Positions 27,125-37,458 are shown, counted from the first letter of the stretch. The stretch is DNA of 64,000 bases from Romboutsia_C sp015668195 (GCF_015668195.1 NZ_JADPFC010000001.1:620001-684000); one strand, 5' to 3'. Numbers and translations are program-made. Notes: generated by a model not told the origin, from the letters alone.

Positions 27125-27553
27125 TTATCCTAAGGCAACAAATATAGTACCAATAGCTATAAATAAAACGCCTATTATACCTTTTACACTTATTTGTTCT
27201 TTAAATATTAAAATAGAAAAAATTACAGTTAAAACTACAGATAACTTATCAATAGGAGCTACTTGCCAAGTTTTTCCCGTCTTTAGTGCTATATTTAAAA
27301 ATAACCAAGATAAAGCACCAGATACGCCAGCAAATACTAAGAATAGTAAGTCTTTTTTATGACTTAAAAGAGAAGATAGATTAGAAAAATCTCCTTTTAT
27401 AAAAGATACTGATACTAAAAATACTGCCATTATAACTGCTCTAACACTAGTAGCTAGTGAAGGAGACAAGTTAGTTACTCCCATCTTAGAAAAAACTGTT
27501 ACAAAACTTGCACTTATAGCTGCTAAAAGTGCATAAAATAACCAATTACTCAT
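27125..27553 (-). CDS. Half-size EamA-domain (DMT) transporter
   Basis: A single EamA repeat, 142 aa with about five hydrophobic helices, instead of the usual two repeats, so it probably works as a dimer. Blocks LLAAISASFVTVFSKMG and LSVVLTVIFSILIFKEQISVKGIIG (end of an EamA unit) are clear. Reads opposite to its neighbours; SD AAGGAGG before the start. Substrate unknown. Confidence 0.88.
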   Translation of the reverse strand: MSNWLFYALLAAISASFVTVFSKMGVTNLSPSLATSVRAVIMAVFLVSVSFIKGDFSNLSSLLSHKKDLLFLVFAGVSGALSWLFLNIALKTGKTWQVAPIDKLSVVLTVIFSILIFKEQISVKGIIGVLFIAIGTIFVALG

Positions 27554-27762
27554 AAAACCTCCTTGATAATTAATATTAAATATTAATTAAAAATAAATGA
27601 AAATAAATATCAATCAATTAAAATAATACTTTATAAACCTTATATAGTCAATAAATATTTAGATGTAATAAAATATTATATCTTATTTGAAAACATACTA
27701 ATTTTAACTTGTTTGTTGTATAATTTAATAATAAACAATCAACAAAAGGAGAGTCAAAATTT

Positions 27763-28902
27763 ATGAGGGATTTTAAACTGAAAAATCAATTTATACTAGC
27801 AACTTATATAATTATATTATCCTTTTTATTATTAAATATAAAAACTGTAGGAAATATTTTAAGTACTGCATTATCTATATTAAAACCTTTTATAATAGGA
27901 TTAGCTATAGCATTTTTATTAAATGTGCCTATGAAATCTTTTGAAAAGAGACTAATAGGAAAGATTGTTAAAAGATATAATATAAAGGATTCAAAAATTA
28001 TTATAAGGATAATATCATTAATATTAACACTTATAACAATAGGATTATTATTAAGTGCATTTATAAACTTAGTAATACCACAATTAGTAAAAAGTACCTC
28101 AAGTTTAATAAGTAGTATTCCACAGTATATAGACTCATTACAGTCTTATATAACAACTTATATGTCTCATATAAATATATCAGATAATTTACATCACAGT
28201 TTATTATCAGGGGTTGATAAGATGTCAGACTTTATGATAAAAACTTTAAATTATTTTATATCTAATATAGTTGGAATTACTTTTTCAATAACATCTATAA
28301 TAACTAACTTATTATTAGGTTTTGTTATAGCTATATATATGTTACTTAGTAAAGATAAGCTTATAATTCAATTTAAAAAGGTGTTATATGGTCTTTTAAG
28401 TGAAAATATGGCAGATAAAATAATGAGCATTATTAAATTAGGTGATGTTAAATTTTCAAAATTTATAGTAGGACAATGTACAGATGGTATAGTTATGGGA
28501 AGTTTATGCTTTATAGGTATGACTATATTTAATATGCCTTATGCTATATTAATAAGTACATTAATAGGAATTACAGATCTAATACCTATGTTTGGTACAT
28601 TTTTAGGGGCAGCTCTTTCTGCTTTAATATTATTTATGATAAAACCTGTAACAGCGCTTTACTTTATAATAATGATAGTTACAATTCAGCAAGTAGAAGG
28701 GAACTTTATATATCCATTTATAGTAGGAAATTCCATAGGATTATCATCATTTTGGATATTAGTTCCTATAATAATAGGTTCATCAATGTTTGGAGTACTA
28801 GGAATACTAATAGGAGTGCCTCTTTTTAGTATGATATATACTTTATGTGGTGGATATATAAATAATAGGATAAAAGCAAAAAATATAAGTTTAAAAAAAT
28901 AG
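27763..28902 (+). CDS. AI-2E family transporter
   Basis: Membrane protein of 379 aa with about eight helices in the AI-2E (TqsA/PerM-like) pattern: an N-terminal helix pair, a long loop with amphipathic helices (about 100-165), then the conserved GITDLIPMFGTFLGA and a final helix group with GILIGVPL. Family members move autoinducer-2, ions or unknown solutes, so the name should not be read as function. SD AAGGAGAG; a strong terminator follows. Confidence 0.92.
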   Translation: MRDFKLKNQFILATYIIILSFLLLNIKTVGNILSTALSILKPFIIGLAIAFLLNVPMKSFEKRLIGKIVKRYNIKDSKIIIRIISLILTLITIGLLLSAFINLVIPQLVKSTSSLISSIPQYIDSLQSYITTYMSHINISDNLHHSLLSGVDKMSDFMIKTLNYFISNIVGITFSITSIITNLLLGFVIAIYMLLSKDKLIIQFKKVLYGLLSENMADKIMSIIKLGDVKFSKFIVGQCTDGIVMGSLCFIGMTIFNMPYAILISTLIGITDLIPMFGTFLGAALSALILFMIKPVTALYFIIMIVTIQQVEGNFIYPFIVGNSIGLSSFWILVPIIIGSSMFGVLGILIGVPLFSMIYTLCGGYINNRIKAKNISLKK

Positions 28903-28945
28903 TTTGATACTTGTATTTATTTTATACAAACAATTAAAATAATAT

Positions 28946-28980
28946 AAAAAGGGACTAAAATTGATTTTTAGTCCCTTTTT
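28946..28980 (+). terminator. Terminator between convergent AI-2E and holin-like genes
   Basis: AAAAGGGACTAAAA/TTTTAGTCCCTTTT; A and T flanks let it act in both directions. Confidence 0.92.
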
Positions 28981-28990
28981 ATATTATTAA

Positions 28991-29329
28991 TTAGTCTAAT
29001 ATACTATATAAAACACTATTTACAATAGATAGTAATATAGATGCACCTATTGCACTTAAAGTACTATTTATATAAACTCCATTAACAAATGAGAAGGCTA
29101 GTTTTAAAACTAATCCATTTATAATTAGTGAAAATAACCCTAAAGTTAAAACTGTTATAGGGAATGAAAAGAACTTAAGTATAGGCTTTATAGTTAAATT
29201 AAGTAATCCAAATATTAATGTAAGTATTATTAATGACTTAAAAGAACTTATATATACGCTATTTAAAAGTAAAGATACTATATATAAGGATATAGCATTA
29301 ACAACTATAAATAATGATACTTTTCTCAT
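28991..29329 (-). CDS. Phage-holin-family (4-TMS) membrane protein
   Basis: Very hydrophobic 112-aa protein with four predicted helices, matching the chromosomal 'phage holin family' (holin superfamily IV / YvlD-like) with LIFGLLNLTIKPILKFFSFPITVLTLGLF. Such genes are common without prophage; a membrane/stress role is more likely than lysis. SD AAAGGAGA. Confidence 0.9.
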   Translation of the reverse strand: MRKVSLFIVVNAISLYIVSLLLNSVYISSFKSLIILTLIFGLLNLTIKPILKFFSFPITVLTLGLFSLIINGLVLKLAFSFVNGVYINSTLSAIGASILLSIVNSVLYSILD

Positions 29330-29541
29330 AGTAAATCTCCTTTCAAGGTATTACAAAATTATACAAATATTAAATCATATATACAATAATATTTCAAGTG
29401 AGTATAATATTTAAGATAATTAGGTCATATACTTTAAATATGGTTTTGTTTTAAAGCTTTATCTATATATTAAATTTATATACACTTGCATCTATCAAAG
29501 TAAAAATATAATTAAATTAGTATATCAAAAAGGATGATATT

Positions 29542-31179
29542 ATGTATAATTCAAGATATGAAGAATTAAACAATATTATGAAAATTATTATACCTATAGA
29601 AAATGAAATAAGTAATATTATAAAGTATGTATATACCAAAGATAAAACAAAATCAATAGATATTATAGATTATATACAAAAAGAGATAACTAAATTAAAA
29701 AACAATGTAAAAGAGCTAGAAAATCCATTTGTACTTTGTATAGTAGGTTGTGGAAACTATGGAAAATCAACTCTTATAAACTCGTTAATTAAAAGAGAGA
29801 TAGTAGCTACAAAAGATATACCAAATACTTGGAAGATTGATATTTTTTTAAAAAGCAATTTAGAAAAAATAGAGATAATATACAATAATAAAGAAAAAAT
29901 TTTAAAAAGTATACAAGGTGGATATAGATTACTGAAAAATGAAGAAGATAAGTATAAAAAATCTAAAGAGAAAATATATAAATTAGTTCAAGAATGTAAA
30001 AAAGAAAATACAAAAACTAAAAAAGAACTTAAAGAATATAAAAGAGAATTAGAAGAGAAATATTTATATAAATCTCAAATATGTAAGGTTAAATATTATT
30101 TAAAAGAAGGAAATTTAATAAATGATTTTACTATAGTAGACACACCAGGACTTAACCAAAGTCTATTAAATACTGATAATAAAGTAGATAAATATTATGA
30201 AATAGCAGATGGGATTATATGGATAATAGATGCTCAAAATATAGTATCTAGTGAAAATACAAAGCTTATAAATGAGATTAATGATATAGATAAAAATTAT
30301 TCTAATAAAAATATAATAGCTGTTGTAAATAAGATTGATATAATAAAAGAAAAAGATTTAAATAAAGTTAAAGATAAATGTGAAGAATTATTTAAAGATA
30401 AGTTTAAAGACATTGTATACATATCAGCCAAGGATGCTATAAAAGGAATACTAAGTAAAGATTATTATTATATAAAGAAAAGTAATATAGAAAAATTATA
30501 TAAAAGTATAGATGTTAATTTTAAAAAACTTTGTGAAAATAAGCAAATAGAATCAAAATACAAAAATTTATATATAACTAAACGTAATATATTACAATCT
30601 ATATATTCACATAAGAGAGAATTATATAAAGATTTATCTATATATAATGAAATAGATTATGAATTAAAATACACATTAGATAATATAAAAAAGGATGCCC
30701 TAAGTTATATAAAAGATATAGATATAGAAACAAAGGACTATATAATAAGTTTACAAAATAAATGCAATAATGATTTTAGCAATATATATGATATAATTTA
30801 TGAAAAATCAAATTTCAATAAAGATGCTATTTATCAAAAAATAGATACGGATATAAATTTAGATAAAATCCAGGTGCCAATTCAAAAACAATCAAAAGAT
30901 AAAATAAAAGAAGATAAACTAGAAAATTTATTAAATAAATTTTTAGTTAAAGCATTTAATGAAGACGTAAATCCTAAACAAAATTACCTATCTAAAAATA
31001 AAGAAATCATAACAAAAGACATAGAAAAAATATTAAAAGATAATATAAATACTATAATTTCAAACATAGAATATATAAAAAATCATAGTTTTGAAAAAGT
31101 ATATATAGACTATAAATATATAAATATTTATATAGACTTCCTAAATAATATAGAAAGAATTTTAAATACTTTGGGGTGA
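29542..31179 (+). CDS. Dynamin-family large GTPase 1
   Basis: Bacterial dynamin-like protein, 545 aa. After a helical N-terminus, G1 is GCGNYGKSTLINSL (69-82), G3 is DTPGLNQ (about 202), G4 is VNKID (about 264); the rest is predicted long helices rich in Lys/Glu/Ile, with no obvious membrane segment. It ends 4 nt before a second dynamin-like gene, and the stop overlaps that gene's SD, so the pair is coupled. Bacterial dynamins often work as such pairs on membranes. Specific job unknown. Confidence 0.9.
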   Translation: MYNSRYEELNNIMKIIIPIENEISNIIKYVYTKDKTKSIDIIDYIQKEITKLKNNVKELENPFVLCIVGCGNYGKSTLINSLIKREIVATKDIPNTWKIDIFLKSNLEKIEIIYNNKEKILKSIQGGYRLLKNEEDKYKKSKEKIYKLVQECKKENTKTKKELKEYKRELEEKYLYKSQICKVKYYLKEGNLINDFTIVDTPGLNQSLLNTDNKVDKYYEIADGIIWIIDAQNIVSSENTKLINEINDIDKNYSNKNIIAVVNKIDIIKEKDLNKVKDKCEELFKDKFKDIVYISAKDAIKGILSKDYYYIKKSNIEKLYKSIDVNFKKLCENKQIESKYKNLYITKRNILQSIYSHKRELYKDLSIYNEIDYELKYTLDNIKKDALSYIKDIDIETKDYIISLQNKCNNDFSNIYDIIYEKSNFNKDAIYQKIDTDINLDKIQVPIQKQSKDKIKEDKLENLLNKFLVKAFNEDVNPKQNYLSKNKEIITKDIEKILKDNINTIISNIEYIKNHSFEKVYIDYKYINIYIDFLNNIERILNTLG

Positions 31180-31183
31180 TATT

Positions 31184-32866
31184 TTGGAAAATAATAAAGG
31201 GATATGTATAGTTAAAGAAGAAATATTAAATTCACCAATAAGAAAAAAGTTAATTGAAGATTTAAATTTACCGTATAAAAATACAATAAAAGAACCATTA
31301 CAAGAAGTGGTTGAACTTATTAAGTCTATAGAAAGTAATAAGGAAGAACCACTAAAAATTGTTGTATTAGGAGAAGTTAAATCAGGAAAATCAAGCTTAG
31401 TAAATTCATTAATAGGAGGGGATATAAGTGAAGTAGATGTGCTTGAAGCTACTTCTAGTATAATAGAAATAGTATATAGTAACATGCCATATACTAAAAC
31501 ATATAAAGACATAACAAAGGTGGGTCTTAATATAGATTATTTAAAAAAGATAAATATAGTAGACACACCAGGGTTAAAGAGTATAACTATAAATAATGAA
31601 GAAAAAACTTTAAACTATATAAAAAATGCTGATTTGATACTATTTGTAATAGATGCAACTCACCTAGGACAAGAAGATGTAATAGAAGCACTTGATTTGG
31701 TAAGTGAGTATAAAAATAACATTATAGGTATAGTAAATAAGTGTGATTTATTAAGTTCTGATAAAGAAGAAATTATAGATTATATAAAAGATGAATATGG
31801 AATATATATAGATGAATTTTTTATGATATCCTCATATCTTGAATATCAAGAGAAGGTATTACCTAAGGTAAAAATAAAAAATACTGATTTAGTAGTTTCA
31901 AACTATAATGATTTAAAATACGAATTTAATAGATTAAATGATTATATAAATTATCTAATAAAAAATTATAAAGAGGAAAAAAATAGTAGCATAAAATCAT
32001 CTTTAGATAGAATAATACACAAGGATATAGTTTGTCATAATGATTATCTAAAGACTTTGTGTGTTTTAGATGATGAACTATTAAGATACAATAAATTACT
32101 TCAAAATAAAAGTGACTATATAAGTGCTAAGATGGATTTTGAAATAAAGGATTGGATAGATAGAATATTTTTTAGTGATGAAATACAAAAAATTAAATTA
32201 AATATAGATTTAGCTAAGTTATACATAAATGAAGAATATATAAATGAGTTAGTAAACAAGAAAAAAATAGAATTGGATAATTTATTTTTTAATGAGTGGA
32301 GTCAGTGTTTAAAAGAAATAAGCAATGAAATGGATGATGATATAAAAAGATATATAAATGACATAACATATAAAAATGAATACATAGATAGTCAAAGTTT
32401 TAAATTAGAAAAAAATCAGGGAACAGTAAATGAATTATTAGCAGTAGTAGGAACAGGTGCAGTACTTGGAGCAACTTCAGGTACAGTTGTTTCAATGTAT
32501 AGTGCAATACTTGGAGCATCGGCAACTTCAACTACTATATCAGCAGCACTAATGACTTATTGTCCACCATTATTAATAGCAGGGACTATAAGTGGAGCAG
32601 TAGGGAAAGTTATATATGATAAAGTACAAGATGATAAAAAGAGCAAAGAATTACTAAATGATATAGATACTTTTATAGAGAATCTAAAGTATAAAATAAG
32701 TGAGAATCTAAAAGATATATATGAAAATTATAGTATAGAGATAAACTATACAACACTAGAAATACTAAAAAATATAAAAGGTATACAAACTAACAAACAC
32801 GAAATAGAAGATACAATTAAAGATATAAATATATATATAGATAAATTAAAAACATATATACATTAA
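31184..32866 (+). CDS. Dynamin-family large GTPase 2, with membrane hairpin
   Basis: Partner dynamin-like protein, 560 aa. G1 is GEVKSGKSSLVNSL (63-76), G3 DTPGLKS (about 127), G4 VNKCD (about 185). Unlike its neighbour it has a Gly/Ala/Ser-rich hydrophobic double segment near residues 417-478, a likely membrane paddle or hairpin, flanked by helical stalk regions. Starts at TTG with SD GGGGTGAT. The asymmetric pair suggests a heteromeric membrane-remodelling machine. Confidence 0.9.
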   Translation: MENNKGICIVKEEILNSPIRKKLIEDLNLPYKNTIKEPLQEVVELIKSIESNKEEPLKIVVLGEVKSGKSSLVNSLIGGDISEVDVLEATSSIIEIVYSNMPYTKTYKDITKVGLNIDYLKKINIVDTPGLKSITINNEEKTLNYIKNADLILFVIDATHLGQEDVIEALDLVSEYKNNIIGIVNKCDLLSSDKEEIIDYIKDEYGIYIDEFFMISSYLEYQEKVLPKVKIKNTDLVVSNYNDLKYEFNRLNDYINYLIKNYKEEKNSSIKSSLDRIIHKDIVCHNDYLKTLCVLDDELLRYNKLLQNKSDYISAKMDFEIKDWIDRIFFSDEIQKIKLNIDLAKLYINEEYINELVNKKKIELDNLFFNEWSQCLKEISNEMDDDIKRYINDITYKNEYIDSQSFKLEKNQGTVNELLAVVGTGAVLGATSGTVVSMYSAILGASATSTTISAALMTYCPPLLIAGTISGAVGKVIYDKVQDDKKSKELLNDIDTFIENLKYKISENLKDIYENYSIEINYTTLEILKNIKGIQTNKHEIEDTIKDINIYIDKLKTYIH

Positions 32867-32947
32867 TGAAAATTCAGTACAATAAACACAAAAAATGTCA
32901 TTTTATCATACATTAAAGTATAACGTTTAATTAAGGGAGCAAATAGT

Positions 32948-34033
32948 ATGATTACTATAAGTTTATGTATGATAGTAAAAAATGAAGAAAATATTTTAAA
33001 AAGATGTTTAGATAGTATTTATGATATAGTAGATGAAATAATAATAGTAGATACAGGGTCAGTAGATAAAACAAAGGAAGTTTGTAGAGATTATACTAAT
33101 AATATATACGATTTTAAGTGGATTGATGATTTTTCAAAGGCTAGAAATTTTTCCTTTGATAAAGCAACCAAAGATTATATACTTTGGTTAGATGCAGACG
33201 AGTATTTAGATGAGAAAAATAGAAAAAAATTTATAAACTTGAAAGAAAACCTAAATAAAAGTATAAGTGTTATATCTACAGAAACCCATATGTGTATAGA
33301 TGAAAATAATAATCCTAAAATAGTAGCTAGAAGAAACAGAATAATCAAAAGAAGTGAAGATTTTAAGTGGGTAGGATATGTTCATGAATATATATCTATA
33401 GAAGGTATAAATGAAAGTACTGTATATGATAGTGATATTTGTATAATACATGATAAGGTAAAAAATATAGATGATAGAAATCTTAAAATATATGAAAAAA
33501 ATCTAAAAGATGGCAAAATATTAAGCAATAGAGATCTATATTATTATGGAAGAGAATTATATTGTAATTTAAAATATGAAAAATCCATAGAAATATTAAA
33601 AGAATTTATAAAGGTAAGTGAATTTAAGGAAGAAACAATAGATGCATTATGCAAAATAGGAGAATGTTATATAAAACAAAAAGAATACAAACTAGCAAGG
33701 ATATATTTATATAAAGCCTTTGAAGAAGATATACCAAGGGCTGACATAATGTATAATATAGCTTATTCATTTGAAGAAGAGGAAAAATATTTGCAAGCTA
33801 TAAGTTGGTATAAAATAATACTTAATACTAATATATCTTGTGATACTAACCAATGCATAAATATGAGTTACTTAAGATTTAAACCTCATTTAAATCTTTG
33901 TTGCTGTTATTATGAGTTAAAGGATTTACCGAGGGCTTATTATCACCATCAAAAATGTATGGAGCTAAATCCAAACGATGAATGTGTAAAATGTAATGAA
34001 AAGTACTTTAATTCTATAATAAAAGAAAGATAA
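32948..34033 (+). CDS. Family 2 glycosyltransferase with C-terminal TPR-like repeats
   Basis: Cytoplasmic glycosyltransferase of 361 aa. GT-A domain about 1-200 with SLCMIVKNEENILKRCLDSI, EIIIVDTGSVDKTKE and LWLDADEYLD (DxD metal motif). The C-terminal third is helical with TPR-like units (IGECYIKQKEYKLARIYLYK; YNIAYSFEEEEKYLQAISWY). This architecture is known for protein- or peptide-modifying transferases in Firmicutes. It lies 80 nt after the dynamin pair, so shared transcription is possible. SD AAGGGAGC. Confidence 0.9.
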   Translation: MITISLCMIVKNEENILKRCLDSIYDIVDEIIIVDTGSVDKTKEVCRDYTNNIYDFKWIDDFSKARNFSFDKATKDYILWLDADEYLDEKNRKKFINLKENLNKSISVISTETHMCIDENNNPKIVARRNRIIKRSEDFKWVGYVHEYISIEGINESTVYDSDICIIHDKVKNIDDRNLKIYEKNLKDGKILSNRDLYYYGRELYCNLKYEKSIEILKEFIKVSEFKEETIDALCKIGECYIKQKEYKLARIYLYKAFEEDIPRADIMYNIAYSFEEEEKYLQAISWYKIILNTNISCDTNQCINMSYLRFKPHLNLCCCYYELKDLPRAYYHHQKCMELNPNDECVKCNEKYFNSIIKER

Positions 34034-34052
34034 GGTGGGGTAACCCACCTTA
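34031..34052 (+). terminator. Hairpin at the glycosyltransferase stop codon
   Basis: TAAGGTGGG/CCCACCTTA with GTAA loop, beginning at the stop codon. No T run follows, so it may be a weak terminator or mRNA-end stabiliser. Confidence 0.5.
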
Positions 34053-34118
34053 AATTACATATCATAAAAAAATAATATGAAAAATATACTATATTAAACA
34101 ATAGATAAGGAGGATATG

Positions 34119-35579
34119 ATGAGATTAGATAAAATTTTAGAGAATATAGATACTTTAAATATATATGGAGACACAAATATTAATATAGATAATATATATT
34201 ATGATTCAAGAGAAGTAACAAAAAACAGCCTGTTCATATGTATAAAAGGATATAATACTAATGGACATTTATATATAGAAAATGCCATAAAATCTGGAGC
34301 TAAGGCATTTTTAATAGAAGAAGATATAAATATAGATAATATGGATAAGTATACATTTATAAAAGTAAGTAATACTAAAGAAGCCATGGTAAAAATTGCG
34401 TCTAATTTTTATAATGAGCCAAGCACAAAATTAGGTGTAATAGGAATAACAGGAACAAATGGGAAAACTAGTGTATCAACTCTTTTAAAGGAGATATTAA
34501 ATAAAGTTAATAAATGTGGCCTTATAGGAACTATCGAAATAGACAACTCAAATGAAAAAATAATACCTAAAAATACAACTCCAGAAAGTTTAGACCTTCA
34601 AAAAAATTTCAATGATATGCTAAAAAACAACTGTAAATATTGTGCCATGGAAGTATCTTCTCATGCACTTAGCTTAGGGAGAGTGAAAGATACTAGTTTT
34701 TTAATTGGGTTATTTACAAACTTAACCGAAGAACATTTAGATTTTCATAAAAATATAGTAGACTATAGAAACTCTAAAGAAAAATTATTTTATATGACAA
34801 GAAAAGCAAATGTAATAAATATAGATGATGAACATGGTAAAATCATATTAAACAATATTAAAAACTTAGATATACCTGTATATACTTATGCTATAAATGA
34901 AAATGCTGATTTTATGGCAAGTGATATTATATTAGAAAAAGATCATATAGAATATAAACTAAAAACTCCAACTTATGAAGATCATATTTATGTAAATATA
35001 CCAGGAAAGTTTAGTGTATATAATACATTAGGAATAATAAGTATTTGCTACATATTAGGTATAGATATAAACACAGTTAAGGAAGTATTTAAAAATACTA
35101 AAGGTATTAAGGGGAGATTTGAAAGTATAAAAAATAATAAAAAACTAAATGTTATAGTAGACTACGCACACACTCCAGATGCTTTAGAAAATATATTAAA
35201 GGCCTCAAAAGAATTTACAAAAGGTAAGGTAATAACAGTATTTGGATGCGGAGGAGATAGAGACAGACAGAAAAGACCTATAATGGGAAAAATAGCACAA
35301 GAATGTTCTGATATAGCTATAATAACATCAGATAATCCAAGATGTGAAGAGCCTCAAAAAATAATTAATGATATATTAAAAGGTATTAATATAAAAAAGG
35401 ATAATTATATAATTATAGAAGATAGAAAAGAAGCAATATATAAGGCAATAGATATTGCAAATGATAAAGACTTAGTTATAATAGCGGGAAAAGGACATGA
35501 AGATTATCAAATAATAGGTAAGAAAAAGCATCCTTTTGATGATACAAAAGTAGCACTTGAAGCTATAAATTTAAAGTAG
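34119..35579 (+). CDS. murE: UDP-MurNAc-L-Ala-D-Glu:meso-diaminopimelate ligase
   Basis: Mur ligase that adds the third peptide residue in peptidoglycan synthesis, cytoplasmic, about 486 aa. ATP loop GITGTNGKTSVSTLL, MEVSSHALSLGRV (carbamylated Lys region nearby), FTNLTEEHLDFH, and the amino-acid-selecting motif DNPRCEEP, whose DNPR indicates meso-DAP. ATG 34116 also fits but is only 2 nt from AAGGAGG; ATG 34119 has better spacing. It stands apart from a dcw cluster. Confidence 0.95.
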   Translation: MRLDKILENIDTLNIYGDTNINIDNIYYDSREVTKNSLFICIKGYNTNGHLYIENAIKSGAKAFLIEEDINIDNMDKYTFIKVSNTKEAMVKIASNFYNEPSTKLGVIGITGTNGKTSVSTLLKEILNKVNKCGLIGTIEIDNSNEKIIPKNTTPESLDLQKNFNDMLKNNCKYCAMEVSSHALSLGRVKDTSFLIGLFTNLTEEHLDFHKNIVDYRNSKEKLFYMTRKANVINIDDEHGKIILNNIKNLDIPVYTYAINENADFMASDIILEKDHIEYKLKTPTYEDHIYVNIPGKFSVYNTLGIISICYILGIDINTVKEVFKNTKGIKGRFESIKNNKKLNVIVDYAHTPDALENILKASKEFTKGKVITVFGCGGDRDRQKRPIMGKIAQECSDIAIITSDNPRCEEPQKIINDILKGINIKKDNYIIIEDRKEAIYKAIDIANDKDLVIIAGKGHEDYQIIGKKKHPFDDTKVALEAINLK

Positions 35580-35606
35580 GCAATAAATAAACTCATATAT
35601 ATTTAT

Positions 35607-35640
35607 AAAAGAGGCTGTGAATATTCACAGTTTCTTTTAT
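35607..35640 (+). terminator. Terminator after murE
   Basis: CTGTGAATATTCACAG palindrome inside an AAAAGA/TCTTTT stem. Confidence 0.82.
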
Positions 35641-35727
35641 ATTATATTAAAGCATGCTTTATTATTTTTTTTAGAAGTATTATAATATACGGATAAACTA
35701 AATAAAATTTAAAAGGTAGGTAATTTG

Positions 35728-36687
35728 ATGAATGAAACTAAAAAGTTAACAGAGTCAGCAATATTATCCGCACTATTTGTTATAAGTACTTTACTATTTG
35801 TAGGAATTGGCTTTGGATATGCACTTTACATAGATTTTATAGTTCCTGTATTTTTTTCAATAGTGGTACTTAGATGTGACTTTAAGTATTCAGCACTTTC
35901 TGGAATAACATCACTTTTAATAGTTTGGTTAATACTTGGGAATATAGGTATAGCTATATGGTGTAGCCAAAGTGTAATACTTGGAATACTTTGTGGCTAC
36001 TTTATAAGTAAGGATACCTCTATTATGGATGATATGGTATATACTTCTTTTATAGGCGTTGTACTTATGGTATTTGTAGATATATATGCATCTAAACTAA
36101 TAGGATACAGCTTTATGAAAGAGTTTCAAGGATATATAAATATACTAAAATCCGGAGAATATGTACAAGTTATTTATTATATACTTATAGCTGCATTTCC
36201 TTTTGGAACTGTATTTTCTATATATATTTTATCCTTATTTATGTGCAAGAAATTAAATATGCTAAAAGGAAATATAAATAAAAAATTTGAAATTATAGCT
36301 AACTTTAGAAGACTTTCAAGATTTGTATGTTGTTCTAAAAATGTATTTTATGTATTATCAGTATACATTTTTATAGTAGAAGTTTTTAAATCATTTAATA
36401 TAAACATAGATAATACATACTTAAAAACTATAATAATAAGTATAGAATATTTATCATTTTACTTTGTGATAAAAGATGGATATACAGCAATACAAAATTA
36501 TTTATTAGCTAAAAATAAGAGAGTAGCTCATATAAGAATATTGTCTATTTTAATGTTAATAGCATTAGTATTAATATTTAAGATAACTACATTTATTATA
36601 ATCATAATTAATATAATATTAGATATAAAGATAAATATAAGAAATCAACAAATAGGAATATTAAATAATATATTAAGTAGAGGGTGA
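35728..36687 (+). CDS. YybS-like (DUF2232-type) integral membrane protein
   Basis: Polytopic membrane protein of about 319 aa, with roughly eight hydrophobic helices. The opening KLTESAILSALFVISTLLF and overall pattern resemble the DUF2232/YybS family found near replication or phosphodiesterase genes in Firmicutes. Resemblance is moderate and function unknown. TTG 35725 precedes ATG 35728; the ATG is better spaced from AAAGGTAGG. The next gene starts 4 nt downstream, so they are coupled. Confidence 0.75.
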   Translation: MNETKKLTESAILSALFVISTLLFVGIGFGYALYIDFIVPVFFSIVVLRCDFKYSALSGITSLLIVWLILGNIGIAIWCSQSVILGILCGYFISKDTSIMDDMVYTSFIGVVLMVFVDIYASKLIGYSFMKEFQGYINILKSGEYVQVIYYILIAAFPFGTVFSIYILSLFMCKKLNMLKGNINKKFEIIANFRRLSRFVCCSKNVFYVLSVYIFIVEVFKSFNINIDNTYLKTIIISIEYLSFYFVIKDGYTAIQNYLLAKNKRVAHIRILSILMLIALVLIFKITTFIIIIINIILDIKINIRNQQIGILNNILSRG

Positions 36688-36691
36688 AAAT

Positions 36692-37423
36692 GTGGTTAAG
36701 GATGTAAGTTTTATCAAAAAATGTCCCTTTTCACATAGAGGACTTCATAATAATATATATCCAGAAAACTCTATGGGGGCTTTTACAAATTCTATAAAAC
36801 ATAACTATGGTATAGAATTAGATGTACAACTTACAAAAGATAAAAAGGCAGTAGTATTTCATGATGAGTTTTTAGAAAGAATGACAGGATATAAAGGTAC
36901 TATAAATAATATGACTTATAATGAAATATGCAACCTAAGGCTACTAAACACTGATGAAAAGATACCTCTTTTATTGGATGTACTAGATATTATAAATAAT
37001 AGGGTACCAGTTTTAATAGAATTAAAGGCTCTTGGAGATGCTATAGATATGAGTAGTGAGGTTTATAAGATAGTAAAAAATTATGAAGGTAAGTTTGCTA
37101 TACAGTCTTTTAATCCAAGGGTACTTCTATGGTACAAAGAAAATGCAAATAATATAATAAGAGGGCAAATATCATTTGATTACAAAGATACAATAATAAA
37201 ATGGTACAAAAAATTATTTTTAAGGGGCATGATATTAAATATTAAAACAAAGCCTGATTTTGTATCTTATGATATAAAAAGTATTCAAAGTCAAAGGGTT
37301 CAGTTAATTAGAAAGAAGATGCCAGTTATAACTTGGACTATACTTGATTGTAATCAATATAAAAAAGCATCTAAATATGCAGATAACATAATATTTGAAG
37401 GTATAGATTTAAATAAATGTTAA
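36692..37423 (+). CDS. Glycerophosphodiester phosphodiesterase
   Basis: GDPD-family enzyme of 243 aa that splits glycerophosphodiesters to glycerol 3-phosphate and an alcohol. HRGLHNNIYPENSMGAF (catalytic His), IELDVQLTKDKKAVVFHDEFLERMTG (Glu, Asp, His) and VLIELKA are the expected active-site blocks. No signal peptide, so cytoplasmic. Start is GTG with SD GAGGGTGA; the overlapping ATG at 36690 opens only a five-codon frame. Confidence 0.93.
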   Translation: MVKDVSFIKKCPFSHRGLHNNIYPENSMGAFTNSIKHNYGIELDVQLTKDKKAVVFHDEFLERMTGYKGTINNMTYNEICNLRLLNTDEKIPLLLDVLDIINNRVPVLIELKALGDAIDMSSEVYKIVKNYEGKFAIQSFNPRVLLWYKENANNIIRGQISFDYKDTIIKWYKKLFLRGMILNIKTKPDFVSYDIKSIQSQRVQLIRKKMPVITWTILDCNQYKKASKYADNIIFEGIDLNKC

Positions 37424-37429
37424 AAAGTA

Positions 37430-37458
37430 TTGACAAAATATAATTTTAAGAATATATT
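37430..37458 (+). promoter_or_regulatory. Sigma-A-type promoter of the tyrS leader
   Basis: TTGACA, 17-bp spacer, TATATT, about 40 bp ahead of the T-box. Confidence 0.65.

Noticed and set aside
28991..29329. Holin-like gene as a sign of prophage
   Set aside because: No other phage gene is near, and this holin-like family is commonly chromosomal.
34031..34052. GC-rich hairpin as a riboswitch for murE
   Set aside because: It starts at the previous stop codon and has no further conserved structure; an mRNA-end hairpin explains it.
36690..36707. ATG one base pair set ahead of the glycerophosphodiesterase start
   Set aside because: Opens only five codons; the GTG two bases later gives the full enzyme with a good SD.
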